A DNA stretch of 64,000 nucleotides, taken from the NCBI RefSeq assembly GCF_900104225.1, contig NZ_FNJK01000002.1, positions 248,001 through 312,000 of the forward strand, read 5' to 3'. This stretch comes from Streptococcus equinus (GTDB lineage: Bacteria > Bacillota > Bacilli > Lactobacillales > Streptococcaceae). The notes under the pieces are model-generated. The model saw nothing but the letters and a program-made list of their open reading frames with translations. It did not search any database and was not told the origin of the DNA. This document shows positions 42,452 through 51,646 of the stretch, piece after piece (the stretch's first letter is position 1; every line of letters starts with the position of its first letter). Both the position numbers and the translations under genes were made by a program.

Positions 42452-43792
42452 ATGGCACATACTGATGAGATAACATTTAAGGGGATGAGCCTAGGGGAGG
42501 TTTTAGCAAATTCGAGGCTAAACATTCCTAATTATCAGAGACCATATAGTTGGAAAGCAAAGAATGTTCGAAATCTTTTTTATGATATAAAAGAGGCTAA
42601 ACAAAAAGAAAACTATCATCTCGGAACTTTGATTTTACATGAAAATGATAAGACAATTGATATTGTCGATGGGCAACAACGTTTAATATCGATTGCTTTA
42701 TTTTTAAAAGTGATGGAAAGCTCTACAGGTGAAAAGTATCTTGGCGCTCAACATCTACTGGAACAAGAATACAGTGATCAGTCTTGTCAGCACGCTAAAG
42801 AGAATTTTGAAGAGTGGCAAAGACTGGTAGAATCAGAAGGAAAAGATGAGACTGAGAAAATTTTAGAGTTTTTATTGAAAAAATGCGAAGTTTCTGTCAT
42901 TACCATGCCGAAAGACCATTTAGCTGAAGCTTTTCAATTATTTGATTCACAGAATAATCGTGGAAAATCTCTAGAACCGCATGATTTGCTAAAAGCTTAT
43001 CATTTGAGAAGTATTGATTCCCCTAAGGAAGATGATATTAAAAATTGGGAGGAGGCAGTCTCAGATGAGCAGTTGCCTTTGAAAGAACTCTTTAATCAGT
43101 ATCTATTTCGTATGCGTCGTTGGTCTAGTGGTGAAACTGGTTTAACAAAGGTGAATAACAAAAGTTATTTACGTTTTACAGAAGCGTATATTGATAACTT
43201 TAAAGGAAATGATTTATCTCAAGATTATCCTTATTTGGGTTTGTATAAAACGTTGGAGGAAAAGAACATAGACTTTCCTAAATCATTATTAATGCCAATT
43301 ATTAATGGGAAAATTTTCTTTGAATATATTACGGATGCTCATCAAAAAGTTAAAAAGTATCAGGTTCAACAAAGTGAAAAAAACAGCGAGACAACACTCG
43401 ATAGTCTTTTGAATAGTTGTGGAGTAGATGATAAGGTACTTGCTATTTTGACAAGTAAAAAATCACGATATAATCGCAATCGTAATCTTTTTGAAAATCT
43501 CTTAATGTTGTATGTTGACCGTTTCGGAGAGAGTAAAGTTGATAAATCTGTTCTTGAACTGATTTATGTCTGGGCTTATTATCCACGTATTAAAATGAGT
43601 GCAATTTATGATGCGACTCAAGCAAACTACGCTGTTGGGAAAAGGCTTAGAGATAGGCATGATTTTCAAAATGTTTTTCAACTTTTGCAGCAATCATCGA
43701 CACCAGAAGAGTTCAAAATGAATTTTGATCATGAAATCTTTGAAAATACATCTATTCAGGATATTTATGAAAAAGAGGAGTCTAAGAAATGA
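42452..43792 (+). CDS. DUF262-domain protein, predicted defence nuclease component (446 aa)
   Basis: N-terminal DUF262 (ParB-like NTPase/nuclease) domain: PNYQRPYSWK and the signature IVDGQQRLISI (about residues 68-78), with FDSQNNRGKSLEPHDLLKA further on. The C-terminal DUF1524 HNH module of GmrSD-type enzymes is not evident, so this looks like a GmrS-like subunit. ATG 42452 follows AGAGGAAAA at some distance; TTG 42425 is an alternative. Overlaps the next gene by ATGA. Confidence 0.8.
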   Translation: MAHTDEITFKGMSLGEVLANSRLNIPNYQRPYSWKAKNVRNLFYDIKEAKQKENYHLGTLILHENDKTIDIVDGQQRLISIALFLKVMESSTGEKYLGAQHLLEQEYSDQSCQHAKENFEEWQRLVESEGKDETEKILEFLLKKCEVSVITMPKDHLAEAFQLFDSQNNRGKSLEPHDLLKAYHLRSIDSPKEDDIKNWEEAVSDEQLPLKELFNQYLFRMRRWSSGETGLTKVNNKSYLRFTEAYIDNFKGNDLSQDYPYLGLYKTLEEKNIDFPKSLLMPIINGKIFFEYITDAHQKVKKYQVQQSEKNSETTLDSLLNSCGVDDKVLAILTSKKSRYNRNRNLFENLLMLYVDRFGESKVDKSVLELIYVWAYYPRIKMSAIYDATQANYAVGKRLRDRHDFQNVFQLLQQSSTPEEFKMNFDHEIFENTSIQDIYEKEESKK

Positions 43793-45690
43793 GCGAGAAA
43801 AACACTTGTTTAACAGTTAAAGATTTGTTGCAGGGTGAATATAAAATCCCACTTTATCAGAGAAATTTTGCTTGGACTTATGATGAGATTGAACAGTTGA
43901 TTGTTGATGTTTCTGATGCTTGTAAGGAAAAGAAGAATGCTTATTATATTGGAACACTCGTTGTAGATTCAGGTAATAACATTATTGATGGTCAACAGCG
44001 TACAACAGCTCTAACGTTAATTGCGTTAGCTTTGAAAAAATATGATAAGAATAAGATTCATTTAACTTTTGCAGCACGAAAGCAGTCCAACAAGACTTTA
44101 GCAAAGCTTTTAGAATATGTAAAAAATTCGAATGAAGAACTTAAAGAGGTAAAAACTTTACATGATTTTGAATCAAATGAATTGACGATTGGATTTGACA
44201 ATGCGATTAAAGCTTTGAAGAAAGTTCTTGATGAGGATAAAAAATTAGATAGAGAAACATTTTCAAACTATCTTTTTGAACATGTTAAGATTTTTCAAAC
44301 AGAATTGTCAACTGATTTAGATTTAAATCTGTATTTTGAGCGCTTTAACTCTCGTGGAGAGCAGCTGCAAGCACATGAGATTATCAAGGCACAGATGATG
44401 GATGTCCTAAGAGATACTGCTGAAGAAACACAGAAATTTGCTAAAATATGGGAAGCTTGCTCACAAATGGATAAAGCTGTGATTCTATCCTTTAACCATA
44501 AAAGTAGACCTGATGATGATAATTTAGAACGTGAAAAGATTTTTTCAAAAAATTATAACGATTATCAACTGAAAAATATTTATAACAGTATGGAGGCGAA
44601 AGAAGTTGGACGATATAAGCTTTCAGATTATCTTAATAACTCTAATGAAGTAACGAAAGAAAAATATCAAGAAAATGATTTGTCTACTTATCGTCCCTTG
44701 GTCAATTTTGAAACGTTTTTATATTATGTTTTTTACTTAACTGAAGGTACAAAAAGTGGCGAAATTACGCTTGATGATAAGAAATTGTTAGCTAAATTTG
44801 AAGGAAAAATGCGTGGCTTAAAGGATGAAAAGTACAGCTGGGTTATCAAGTTTAGTGAGAATCTTCTTCGATTACGCTTTATTTTCGATAATTTTATTAT
44901 TCAAAATTTTTTTGAGGATAATAATCGAGATGAGACTAATTGGCTATTAAATAAAGCCATTAGACAAGATAAAAATGCTAAAAAGCATGGTAGGAAATAT
45001 GTTCAAACAGACTTCTCGCCCACTTTTAGTGGGAATCTAAATACTGAAATTATCCAATTACAATCTATGTTCGCTGTTACTTTTACTTCGAACCGTGATA
45101 CAAAATGGCTTTATGAGACCATGTCATATTTATTTGAAAATAGTGATAAGCTTGGTAGCGAAAATTTTGCCGAAGAGTTTAAAGGTTTTCTTGAAAAATT
45201 AGCAGTGAAATTTGCAGAAGAACGTATCTTTATTGACCATGAAATAAAGAGTTATCAAGAATTTGTTCCAGTTTATGCTTTTAATTTTATTGATTACATT
45301 CTTTGGACAAAACGTGATGAAGAGCAATTTAAAAAAGTGTTTTCTGACGCAAAGAATTTTAAATTCAGATATCGTCAGTCAATTGAACATTGGTATCCGC
45401 AGAATCCAAATGAAGAAGACACTAATTTAAAAAAATTAGATGATAATTATCTTCATTCTATTGGAAATCTTTGTCTCATTACACAGAGTCAAAATTCAAA
45501 ATTTAGTAATTCTCGTCCTCAAGCAAAGGCAAAATGGAAAGATGACTTTAGCACTCAAAGTTTAAAGTTACAGTGGATGAAATACATTACAGATAAAGAA
45601 CAACAGTGGTCTAAGAAACAAATTGATAAAATGTCAAAAGAAGTTAATCAGTATGTAAATGATTTTATTGATTCAGTCTCTAAATCTTAA
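43789..45690 (+). CDS. DUF262-DUF1524 protein, GmrSD-like predicted type IV restriction component (633 aa)
   Basis: DUF262 at the N-terminus (IPLYQRNFAWTYDEIEQL; IIDGQQRTTAL at about 65-75; FERFNSRGEQLQAHEIIKA) and a DUF1524 HNH-type module at the C-terminus (SIEHWYPQNP; LHSIGNLCLIT; NSKFSNSRP, about residues 535-595). GmrSD-type enzymes cut modified phage DNA using nucleotides. Coupled to the upstream DUF262 gene; the pair plus WYL regulator is a credible anti-phage unit. Confidence 0.8.
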   Translation: MSEKNTCLTVKDLLQGEYKIPLYQRNFAWTYDEIEQLIVDVSDACKEKKNAYYIGTLVVDSGNNIIDGQQRTTALTLIALALKKYDKNKIHLTFAARKQSNKTLAKLLEYVKNSNEELKEVKTLHDFESNELTIGFDNAIKALKKVLDEDKKLDRETFSNYLFEHVKIFQTELSTDLDLNLYFERFNSRGEQLQAHEIIKAQMMDVLRDTAEETQKFAKIWEACSQMDKAVILSFNHKSRPDDDNLEREKIFSKNYNDYQLKNIYNSMEAKEVGRYKLSDYLNNSNEVTKEKYQENDLSTYRPLVNFETFLYYVFYLTEGTKSGEITLDDKKLLAKFEGKMRGLKDEKYSWVIKFSENLLRLRFIFDNFIIQNFFEDNNRDETNWLLNKAIRQDKNAKKHGRKYVQTDFSPTFSGNLNTEIIQLQSMFAVTFTSNRDTKWLYETMSYLFENSDKLGSENFAEEFKGFLEKLAVKFAEERIFIDHEIKSYQEFVPVYAFNFIDYILWTKRDEEQFKKVFSDAKNFKFRYRQSIEHWYPQNPNEEDTNLKKLDDNYLHSIGNLCLITQSQNSKFSNSRPQAKAKWKDDFSTQSLKLQWMKYITDKEQQWSKKQIDKMSKEVNQYVNDFIDSVSKS

Positions 45691-45698
45691 ACTGCTCA

Positions 45699-45727
45699 CC
45701 TCCCCTCATTTTGAGGGGAGGTTTTTC
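45699..45727 (+). terminator. Terminator of the DUF262 operon
   Basis: CCTCCCCTCA-TTT-TGAGGGGAGG followed by TTTTT; ten perfect pairs. Confidence 0.9.
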
Positions 45728-45841
45728 TATCCCTTGCTACGCTTACGTTTTCGTGAAAGCGGTAAAATTTGCAATCAAATAAATGTACTTTGTATGAAAA
45801 TCATAGTAAGCTAACAGTAATCGAAATAGAGGAGGGTACTT

Positions 45842-46894
45842 ATGTTTTTAGCCTGGAATGAAATGAAACACTCGAAGTTGCGTTATGGATTAGTGATTGG
45901 AGTGATTTTCTTGATTGCTTACTTGGTCTTTTTCCTAACGGGCTTGGCTAATGGTTTAGCCCAGACCAATCGCTCGGCGGTTGATTCTTGGAAAGCTGAC
46001 CATATTATCTTAAGCGAACAAGCTAATAAAAATTTACGTTTGTCACGCTTTTCTACAGCCTTAGCAGATGAAGTCAAGGCAGACCAAACTGCTGAATTGA
46101 CACAAGCTTCAGCAACCATAAAAGCTAATGATAAGTCGAAGGTGAATGTCAATTTATTTGCCATTAAGTCAGATGAATTCTTACGCCCAAAGCTTAGTGA
46201 TGGAAAGATTTTCTCAAAAACTGGACAAGTTGTCGCAGATAGTAGTTTGAAAAAAGCTTATCAACTAGAGATTGGTGATGAGATTACTCTTGGAGATAGT
46301 GGCAAAAAGTTGACCATCACTGGTTTTACGGACAAGGCTAGCTTTAATGTGCAATCTGTTTTGTATCTGAGCAAGGACACACTGACAAGCATTCTCGGTG
46401 ATAATAGCCAAGCTGCTACCATCAGTGCCCTTGTGGTTCGTGGCAAGGTTAATCAAGTTCCAAAAGGGCTTGAAAGCATGACCACAGCAAGCTTCATCGA
46501 GAATCTTCCAGGTTATAAAGCTCAAAATCTGACCTTTTCTTTCATGATTGGCTTTTTAATCGTCATCGCTGCTATAGTGATTGGGATTTTTATCTACATT
46601 TTGACCCTTCAGAAGAAAGAAATTTTTGGCGTCTTAAAAGCTCAAGGCATTTCTAACGGCTACCTGTCACGAATGGTTTTCGCACAGACTTTCATTCTGG
46701 CACTTTTGGCAGTAGGGTTAGGGCTTTTGGTGACAATGGCTAGCGCTTTAGTGTTGCCAACTAGTGTGCCTTTTCAGATTAGCCCACTTTTCTTTGCAGG
46801 CATCAGCGTGCTGATGATTCTTATCGCTGTGTTTGGTGCCCTTTTCTCAGTGGTAAGCATTGTCAAAGTTGACCCTTTAAAGGCAATCGGTTAG
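45842..46894 (+). CDS. hrtB: ABC transporter permease, FtsX-type, HrtB-like (350 aa)
   Basis: One N-terminal helix (about 18-38), a large extracytoplasmic domain, and three C-terminal helices (about 232-345): the MacB/FtsX layout. The opening MFLAWNEMKHSKLRYGLVIG and LTGLANGLAQTN match HrtB, the permease of heme-detoxifying HrtBA in Firmicutes. GGAGGGT precedes the ATG. It is ten bases from its ATPase gene. No heme-sensing two-component genes are next to it. Confidence 0.7.
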   Translation: MFLAWNEMKHSKLRYGLVIGVIFLIAYLVFFLTGLANGLAQTNRSAVDSWKADHIILSEQANKNLRLSRFSTALADEVKADQTAELTQASATIKANDKSKVNVNLFAIKSDEFLRPKLSDGKIFSKTGQVVADSSLKKAYQLEIGDEITLGDSGKKLTITGFTDKASFNVQSVLYLSKDTLTSILGDNSQAATISALVVRGKVNQVPKGLESMTTASFIENLPGYKAQNLTFSFMIGFLIVIAAIVIGIFIYILTLQKKEIFGVLKAQGISNGYLSRMVFAQTFILALLAVGLGLLVTMASALVLPTSVPFQISPLFFAGISVLMILIAVFGALFSVVSIVKVDPLKAIG

Positions 46895-46903
46895 GAGATA
46901 ATT

Positions 46904-47587
46904 ATGACAGCAATTGAATTAATCAATATCAAAAAATATTTCAAAGATGGCCCAGAGCAAATTGAAGCTCTGAAAGAAACCAATTTGACCATTAATAAGG
47001 GAGAATTTGTAGCAGTTATTGGGCCATCAGGCTCTGGGAAAAGTACCTTTTTGACCATTATTGGCGGGCTACAATCCCCATCACAAGGTGAGGTCAGACT
47101 CAATGGTCAATCATTTAGTCAGAAAAAAGAAAAAGAACGCGCTAAAATGCGTTTTGACCAGATTGGATTTATTCTGCAAGCTTCAAACTTAGTGCCATTT
47201 TTAAAAATCAAAGACCAGCTACGTTTGGTTGATAAGGTGGATAAAGAAAAGCAACGTGAGTCGATTGATAGTCTTTTTGCTCAGCTTGGTATCACTGATA
47301 TCGCAAACAAATACCCTGAGGAAATTTCAGGCGGACAAAGGCAACGAGTGGCTATTGCCAGAGCTTTGTACAATGATCCGACTATTATTTTGGCTGACGA
47401 ACCAACAGCGAGTTTAGACACCGAAAAAGCTATGGAAGTTGTCAAAATATTAGCCGATGAAGCTAAAGAAAAAAATAAAGCAGTCTTAATGGTTACACAC
47501 GACAGACGCTTAGTTGCTTATTGTGACCGATTGTTGGTCATGGAAGACGGCGTTTTACGAGAAGAAGAGATTGCTGCTTATCAGTAG
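46904..47587 (+). CDS. hrtA: ABC transporter ATP-binding protein, HrtA-like (227 aa)
   Basis: Walker A GPSGSGKST, Q-loop in GFILQASNLVPFLK (the SNLVPFL segment is typical of HrtA), signature ISGGQRQRV, Walker B IILADEPTASLD and switch His in VTHDRR. MacB-type ATPase that powers the upstream permease, probably for heme or hydrophobic compound efflux. Confidence 0.75.
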   Translation: MTAIELINIKKYFKDGPEQIEALKETNLTINKGEFVAVIGPSGSGKSTFLTIIGGLQSPSQGEVRLNGQSFSQKKEKERAKMRFDQIGFILQASNLVPFLKIKDQLRLVDKVDKEKQRESIDSLFAQLGITDIANKYPEEISGGQRQRVAIARALYNDPTIILADEPTASLDTEKAMEVVKILADEAKEKNKAVLMVTHDRRLVAYCDRLLVMEDGVLREEEIAAYQ

Positions 47588-47670
47588 TAATGTGTCTTGA
47601 GATGCGATGTGTGATATAATGAAGTCAAATCTTACTGACTTAAAAAAGGGTCGTTAGTAAAGGAGACGTC

Positions 47671-48000
47671 ATGATTACTTTTTTCTTGCAAATGCGTCGG
47701 ACATTGCGTGTCTTATGGTCACTCTTTAAGGATGATGAAACCAGAGGAATTGCTGGTGTCACAGCTGTTTTATTGCTTAGTGGGACACTTTTTTATGCAC
47801 ACGTAGAACATTTTACTTATTTAGATGCCCTTTACTTTTCATTTACAACTTTAACAACGATTGGCTACGGGGATATTTATCCCGTTACAGCGGCTGGAAA
47901 GATTTTTACCATGACGTATTCAGTTGTCGGATTAGGGGTTATGGGGAGTTTTCTAGCTGTTGTTGTTAAGAAATTGGGTCAATTGGATAGAAGAAAGTGA
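47671..48000 (+). CDS. Two-helix potassium channel-like protein (109 aa)
   Basis: Two membrane helices flank a pore loop with the selectivity filter TTIGYGD (about residues 63-69), the ion_trans_2 module. No regulatory RCK domain is attached. Members of this length act as tetrameric K+ channels. AAAGGAGA lies before the ATG. Confidence 0.8.
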   Translation: MITFFLQMRRTLRVLWSLFKDDETRGIAGVTAVLLLSGTLFYAHVEHFTYLDALYFSFTTLTTIGYGDIYPVTAAGKIFTMTYSVVGLGVMGSFLAVVVKKLGQLDRRK

Positions 48001-48010
48001 GAGGAGATCT

Positions 48011-48697
48011 GTGATTTATCGTGATTTATTGTTTGATTTGGACCATACTTTGCTTGATTTTAACGCGGCAGAAGATGTTGCTTTGACAGAGCTTTTGACA
48101 GAAGCGCGTGTGGGTGATGTTGAGACTTATAAAGAAGTTTATATTCCCATGAATCGTAAACTTTGGAATGATTTAAGTCTGAAAAAGATTACTAAGAAAG
48201 AGTTAGTTGACACGCGTTTTTCTCGTTTATTTGCCCATTTTGGGCACGAGGTTGATGGTCATGCCTTTGCCATGCGTTATCAAGATTTTCTTAGCCAACA
48301 AGGTCAGATTCTTCCAGGTGCAGATAAGCTTTTAGACCAGCTAAATCAAGAAGGTTACCGCATTTTTGGTGCAACAAATGGCATTACCAAGATTCAAACT
48401 GGTCGTATGGCCAATTCAGGAATTAAAGATTATTTTGAACACGTCTTTATCTCTGATGAAGTTGGTTTTCAAAAGCCAGATAAAGGTTTTTATGATGCGA
48501 TTTCTGGAGCCATTTCACGATTTAATCATGACAAAGCTTTGATGATTGGTGATAATTTGCTGGCGGATATCCAAGGTGGCAATAATGCTGGCATCGATAC
48601 TGTCTGGTATAACCCAGATAAAAAAGCCAACCACACCGCAGCCAACCCTACCTACACCGTCCACAACTATCAAGAATTGTTAAAATTATTACGATAA
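48011..48697 (+). CDS. HAD-superfamily hydrolase, YjjG-like pyrimidine nucleotidase (228 aa)
   Basis: Motif I FDLDHTLLDF, motif II GATNG, and motif III/IV KPDKGFYD ... MIGDNLLADIQGG. The FDLDHTLLDF and IGDNLLADIQGG forms fit the YjjG group, which dephosphorylates non-canonical pyrimidine nucleotides. I choose GTG 48011, with GAGGAG (48001-48006) four bases ahead. Confidence 0.8.
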   Translation: MIYRDLLFDLDHTLLDFNAAEDVALTELLTEARVGDVETYKEVYIPMNRKLWNDLSLKKITKKELVDTRFSRLFAHFGHEVDGHAFAMRYQDFLSQQGQILPGADKLLDQLNQEGYRIFGATNGITKIQTGRMANSGIKDYFEHVFISDEVGFQKPDKGFYDAISGAISRFNHDKALMIGDNLLADIQGGNNAGIDTVWYNPDKKANHTAANPTYTVHNYQELLKLLR

Positions 48698-48705
48698 AAA
48701 TAAAA

Positions 48706-48737
48706 ACCGGAAGTTTTAAACTTCTAGCTTTTATCTT
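48706..48737. terminator. Probable bidirectional terminator
   Basis: GGAAGTTT and AAACTTCT pair in the middle of A-rich and T-rich flanks between the converging HAD and Crp/Fnr genes. Confidence 0.55.
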
Positions 48738-49408
48738 TAATAGTCGATTTTGCGTTCTTCGGTGATTAGTTTTGCCATTTGATCAGGATTTATAATATGA
48801 ATCTGATGGCCTGTTTTTTCAATCATTTCTTCAGCGCGAAGTGCTTTTACCATTCGTGCAATGGTTACTGAGTGCATGCCTAGGTAGCAGGCGATTTCTT
48901 GATAGGTAAAGAATGTGTTTAAGGCTAGATTACCAGCTTCACACGGTTCAGCCTGATCAAGTAAGAAGCGGCAAAATTGGACCAAAGCGGGTTCATTTTT
49001 ACTACTGTGAAAATGTTCCATGAGATAAATATGATTTTCTGTCAATGTATTTAACATCAGGCTAACAACTGAAGGAAAGCCCAACAATTCTTGAAATTGA
49101 CGATTAGAAATGCGGTAAGCCACGCAAGGCGTTTTAGCAACAATTGAAAACGATTTTTTCCCGTAATAGTTCAAATGTAGCGTGTTCATCAATGGCACGA
49201 AGCCGACAAATTGTTGCTTTTTAAAGTAAAGGTAGGTTGTTTCTCTACCATCGCAAGAAATAGATGAAAGAGCACAAATGCCTGAAGATAGGATATAAAT
49301 ATCACCGCTTGTTTCGCCAGCGACGGATTGTGCGAGATTATCTCCCTTTTTAAAGGTCACACGTTCGCCGTATTGATAAAGTTCTGTAATATCTAGTGTA
49401 GAGTGCAT
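48737..49408 (-). CDS. Crp/Fnr-family transcriptional regulator (223 aa)
   Basis: Cyclic-nucleotide-binding-like beta barrel (about 20-115) and C-terminal HTH (FFTYQEIACYLGMHSVTIARMVKAL). No N-terminal Cys cluster of classical Fnr is present. ATG at 49408 follows AAAGGGC; an in-frame ATG eight codons earlier is less likely. Its target is not evident. Confidence 0.8.
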   Translation of the reverse strand: MHSTLDITELYQYGERVTFKKGDNLAQSVAGETSGDIYILSSGICALSSISCDGRETTYLYFKKQQFVGFVPLMNTLHLNYYGKKSFSIVAKTPCVAYRISNRQFQELLGFPSVVSLMLNTLTENHIYLMEHFHSSKNEPALVQFCRFLLDQAEPCEAGNLALNTFFTYQEIACYLGMHSVTIARMVKALRAEEMIEKTGHQIHIINPDQMAKLITEERKIDY

Positions 49409-49435
49409 AATTGCCCTTTCTAAAATTAACATAGG

Positions 49436-49451
49436 CTATATAACTATATAG
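49436..49451. promoter_or_regulatory. Palindrome upstream of the Crp/Fnr gene
   Basis: CTATATA-AC-TATATAG, a perfect inverted repeat about 28 bases before the start codon, overlapping the likely -10 region. Candidate autoregulatory site. Confidence 0.4.
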
Positions 49452-49487
49452 TTTACGTTAAAAAAGCGTTTTTATCAAGCTAAAAAA

Positions 49488-50354
49488 TTAGAAGAAGAGC
49501 TTAAAAACATCTTGATAATGATGTTTGAAGTGGCTATTTTTGCGCCAAATAAAGGTAAAATCATGGCTCATGGCAGGAATATCCAAAGTGATTTTTTTAA
49601 GTTTGCCTGCTGAAATTTCTTTTTGAACCACGCTTTGGTAGACAAAACTAATACCTAGATTTTTTTGGACCAGCTCACAAATGGTATTGAGGCTGCCAAT
49701 TTCGGTGATTTTGCGAAAATCTGAAATAGTCAGGTTGGCTTCCTTGAGCGTGATTTCAAGCATTTCACGTGTTCCAGACCCTTGCTCGCGAACGATGATA
49801 GGATAGGCTAGTAGGTCTTCTAAAGAATAGCTACCGCTTGCTAGGGGTGAGTCGGGAGAAGCGACAGCGATAAAAGGTTCTGTGCGATAAGGCAGAAAAT
49901 CATACTTTTCTTTTGAAAAGAAACCTTCAATCAAGGCAAAATCAATCTGCCCATTATCAATAGCCTTCAATAGTGTCTCGGTATTGTCCACCAGCATTTT
50001 GACTTGAAAGTTTGGGTGATTCGCCAAAATATCCACTAAAGAATCAGTCAAAACATACTCGCCAATGGTCAAAGTAGCCCCAAAATTTAGCGGTTGCAAA
50101 TCTTGCTTGAGCTGTGTCTTGAAATGCTTAATATCTGTGTCCATAGTCGTCAGCAAATCAAGCAGTTCTTTGCCACTTTGTGTTATCTGGCATTGTTTAC
50201 CAGAAAACGTGAAGAGTTTGGTTTGATATTCGGTTTCCAAAGCTTTGATATGCTTAGTGACAGCAGGCTGAGTGATATGCAGTTCTTTTGCGGCTTGGGT
50301 GAAATTAAGCGTTTCGCAGACTTTCATAAAAGTAAACACACGATAATCAAGCAT
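49488..50354 (-). CDS. LysR-family transcriptional regulator (288 aa)
   Basis: N-terminal HTH (LNFTQAAKELHITQPAVTKHIKALE) and a periplasmic-binding-like effector domain. Divergent from the YeiH gene, the common arrangement of YeiE/YeiH-type pairs, and probably its activator. Start ATG 50354 has GGAG upstream (read on the minus strand). Confidence 0.85.
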   Translation of the reverse strand: MLDYRVFTFMKVCETLNFTQAAKELHITQPAVTKHIKALETEYQTKLFTFSGKQCQITQSGKELLDLLTTMDTDIKHFKTQLKQDLQPLNFGATLTIGEYVLTDSLVDILANHPNFQVKMLVDNTETLLKAIDNGQIDFALIEGFFSKEKYDFLPYRTEPFIAVASPDSPLASGSYSLEDLLAYPIIVREQGSGTREMLEITLKEANLTISDFRKITEIGSLNTICELVQKNLGISFVYQSVVQKEISAGKLKKITLDIPAMSHDFTFIWRKNSHFKHHYQDVFKLFF

Positions 50355-50407
50355 GACAAATCTCCTTTGCAATCATTATTTGTTATTGTATCATAATAAA
50401 TCATAAT

Positions 50408-50436
50408 TTTACATTATAGATTGAGCGCGCTATAAT
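50408..50436 (+). promoter_or_regulatory. Promoter of the yeiH-like gene
   Basis: TTTACA (50408-50413), 17-base spacer, TATAAT (50431-50436). The A+T-rich dyads just upstream (ATAATAAATCATAAT) are likely LysR sites. Confidence 0.65.
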
Positions 50437-50460
50437 GAGTGACGTGAAAAGGAGTTCATT

Positions 50461-51486
50461 ATGTTAACAATTCAGAAAAAAGCGCCAGGAGTGATTCTTT
50501 GCGCGATTTTAGCCTTGCCAGCTTGGTTCCTAGGTCAAGCTTTTCCTTTGGTCGGTGCTCCAGTCTTTGCTATTTTGCTTGGCATGTTTGTGGGAAGTTT
50601 TTATCATAATCGCAAACAAACCGCCCAAGGCATTGGTTTTACCTCAAAATACATTTTACAGACAGCTGTGGTTTTATTAGGATTTGGTCTTAATTTAGGT
50701 CAAGTCTTAAAAGTTGGTGCTCAGTCACTACCAATCATTATTTCAACCATCGCAACGTCTTTAATCGTGGCATTTCTCTTACAAAAATGGTTGAAGCTGG
50801 ACGTTAATACAGCGACTTTGGTCGGCGTTGGGTCATCTATCTGTGGTGGTTCAGCTATTGCAGCGACAGCACCAGTTATCAAGGCAAAAGATGAAGAGGT
50901 GGCTAAGAGTATTTCAGTTATTTTTCTCTTTAACATTCTCGCAGCGTTGATTTTTCCAACTTTAGGAGATTTGATTGGTTTGTCAAATCATGGCTTTGCC
51001 CTATTTGCAGGAACGGCTGTTAATGACACATCATCTGTTACAGCGACAGCAGCAGCTTGGGATGCTATTCATCAGTCAAATACTCTGGACGGTGCAACTA
51101 TCGTTAAGTTAACTCGTACTTTGGCTATTATTCCTATTACACTTGGCTTGTCATTTTATAAGGCTTATAAAGAATCTAAAAATGGTGGAGCTTCTGAGAA
51201 GACTTTTAGTTTTAAAAAGGCCTTTCCAATGTTTGTCTTGTATTTCTTACTAGCTTCAATTGTGACAACACTTGCGAGTGCACTTGGCTTTGATACAATG
51301 CTTTTTGAGAATCTTAAAGTGTTGTCAAAATTCTTTATCGTCATGGCAATGGGAGCTATTGGACTTAATACAAATCCAGTCAAATTAGTAAAAACAGGTG
51401 GTCAAGCTATCGGTGTTGGTGCCGCTTGTTGGATTGCCATTACTTGTGTCAGCCTTTTGATGCAGCATATTTTAGGTATTTGGTAA
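50461..51486 (+). CDS. YeiH-family putative sulfate exporter (341 aa)
   Basis: About ten membrane segments, with the family motifs [19 protein letters not shown] and [19 protein letters not shown]. The conserved-hypothetical 698 family (PF03601) is called a putative sulfate exporter, but the substrate is not proven. AAAGGAG precedes the start. Confidence 0.85.
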   Translation: MLTIQKKAPGVILCAILALPAWFLGQAFPLVGAPVFAILLGMFVGSFYHNRKQTAQGIGFTSKYILQTAVVLLGFGLNLGQVLKVGAQSLPIIISTIATSLIVAFLLQKWLKLDVNTATLVGVGSSICGGSAIAATAPVIKAKDEEVAKSISVIFLFNILAALIFPTLGDLIGLSNHGFALFAGTAVNDTSSVTATAAAWDAIHQSNTLDGATIVKLTRTLAIIPITLGLSFYKAYKESKNGGASEKTFSFKKAFPMFVLYFLLASIVTTLASALGFDTMLFENLKVLSKFFIVMAMGAIGLNTNPVKLVKTGGQAIGVGAACWIAITCVSLLMQHILGIW

Positions 51487-51493
51487 TAGTGAA

Positions 51494-51526
51494 GAAGTTG
51501 AGTAAAAATACTCAGCTTCTTTTTTT
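51494..51526 (+). terminator. Terminator after the yeiH-like gene
   Basis: GAAGTTGAGTA pairs with TACTCAGCTTC (one G-U) around AAAA, followed by seven T. Confidence 0.85.
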
Positions 51527-51543
51527 GAAACTACGCTTAATTC

Positions 51544-51571
51544 TTGAAAACGTTTCCTAGAGTGCTATAAT
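51544..51571 (+). promoter_or_regulatory. gabD promoter with overlapping cre site
   Basis: -35 TTGAAA (51544-51549), 16-base spacer, -10 TATAAT (51566-51571). TGAAAACGTTTCCT (51545-51558) fits the CcpA consensus TGWAARCGYTWNCW at every position and covers the -35, so carbon catabolite repression is likely. Confidence 0.75.
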
Positions 51572-51646
51572 GGAACCATACGGACTTGCTTAGGAGATAT
51601 TAACTAATTTAAGGTATTGTTTTAAGCAAGAGGAAAAGGAGATATT

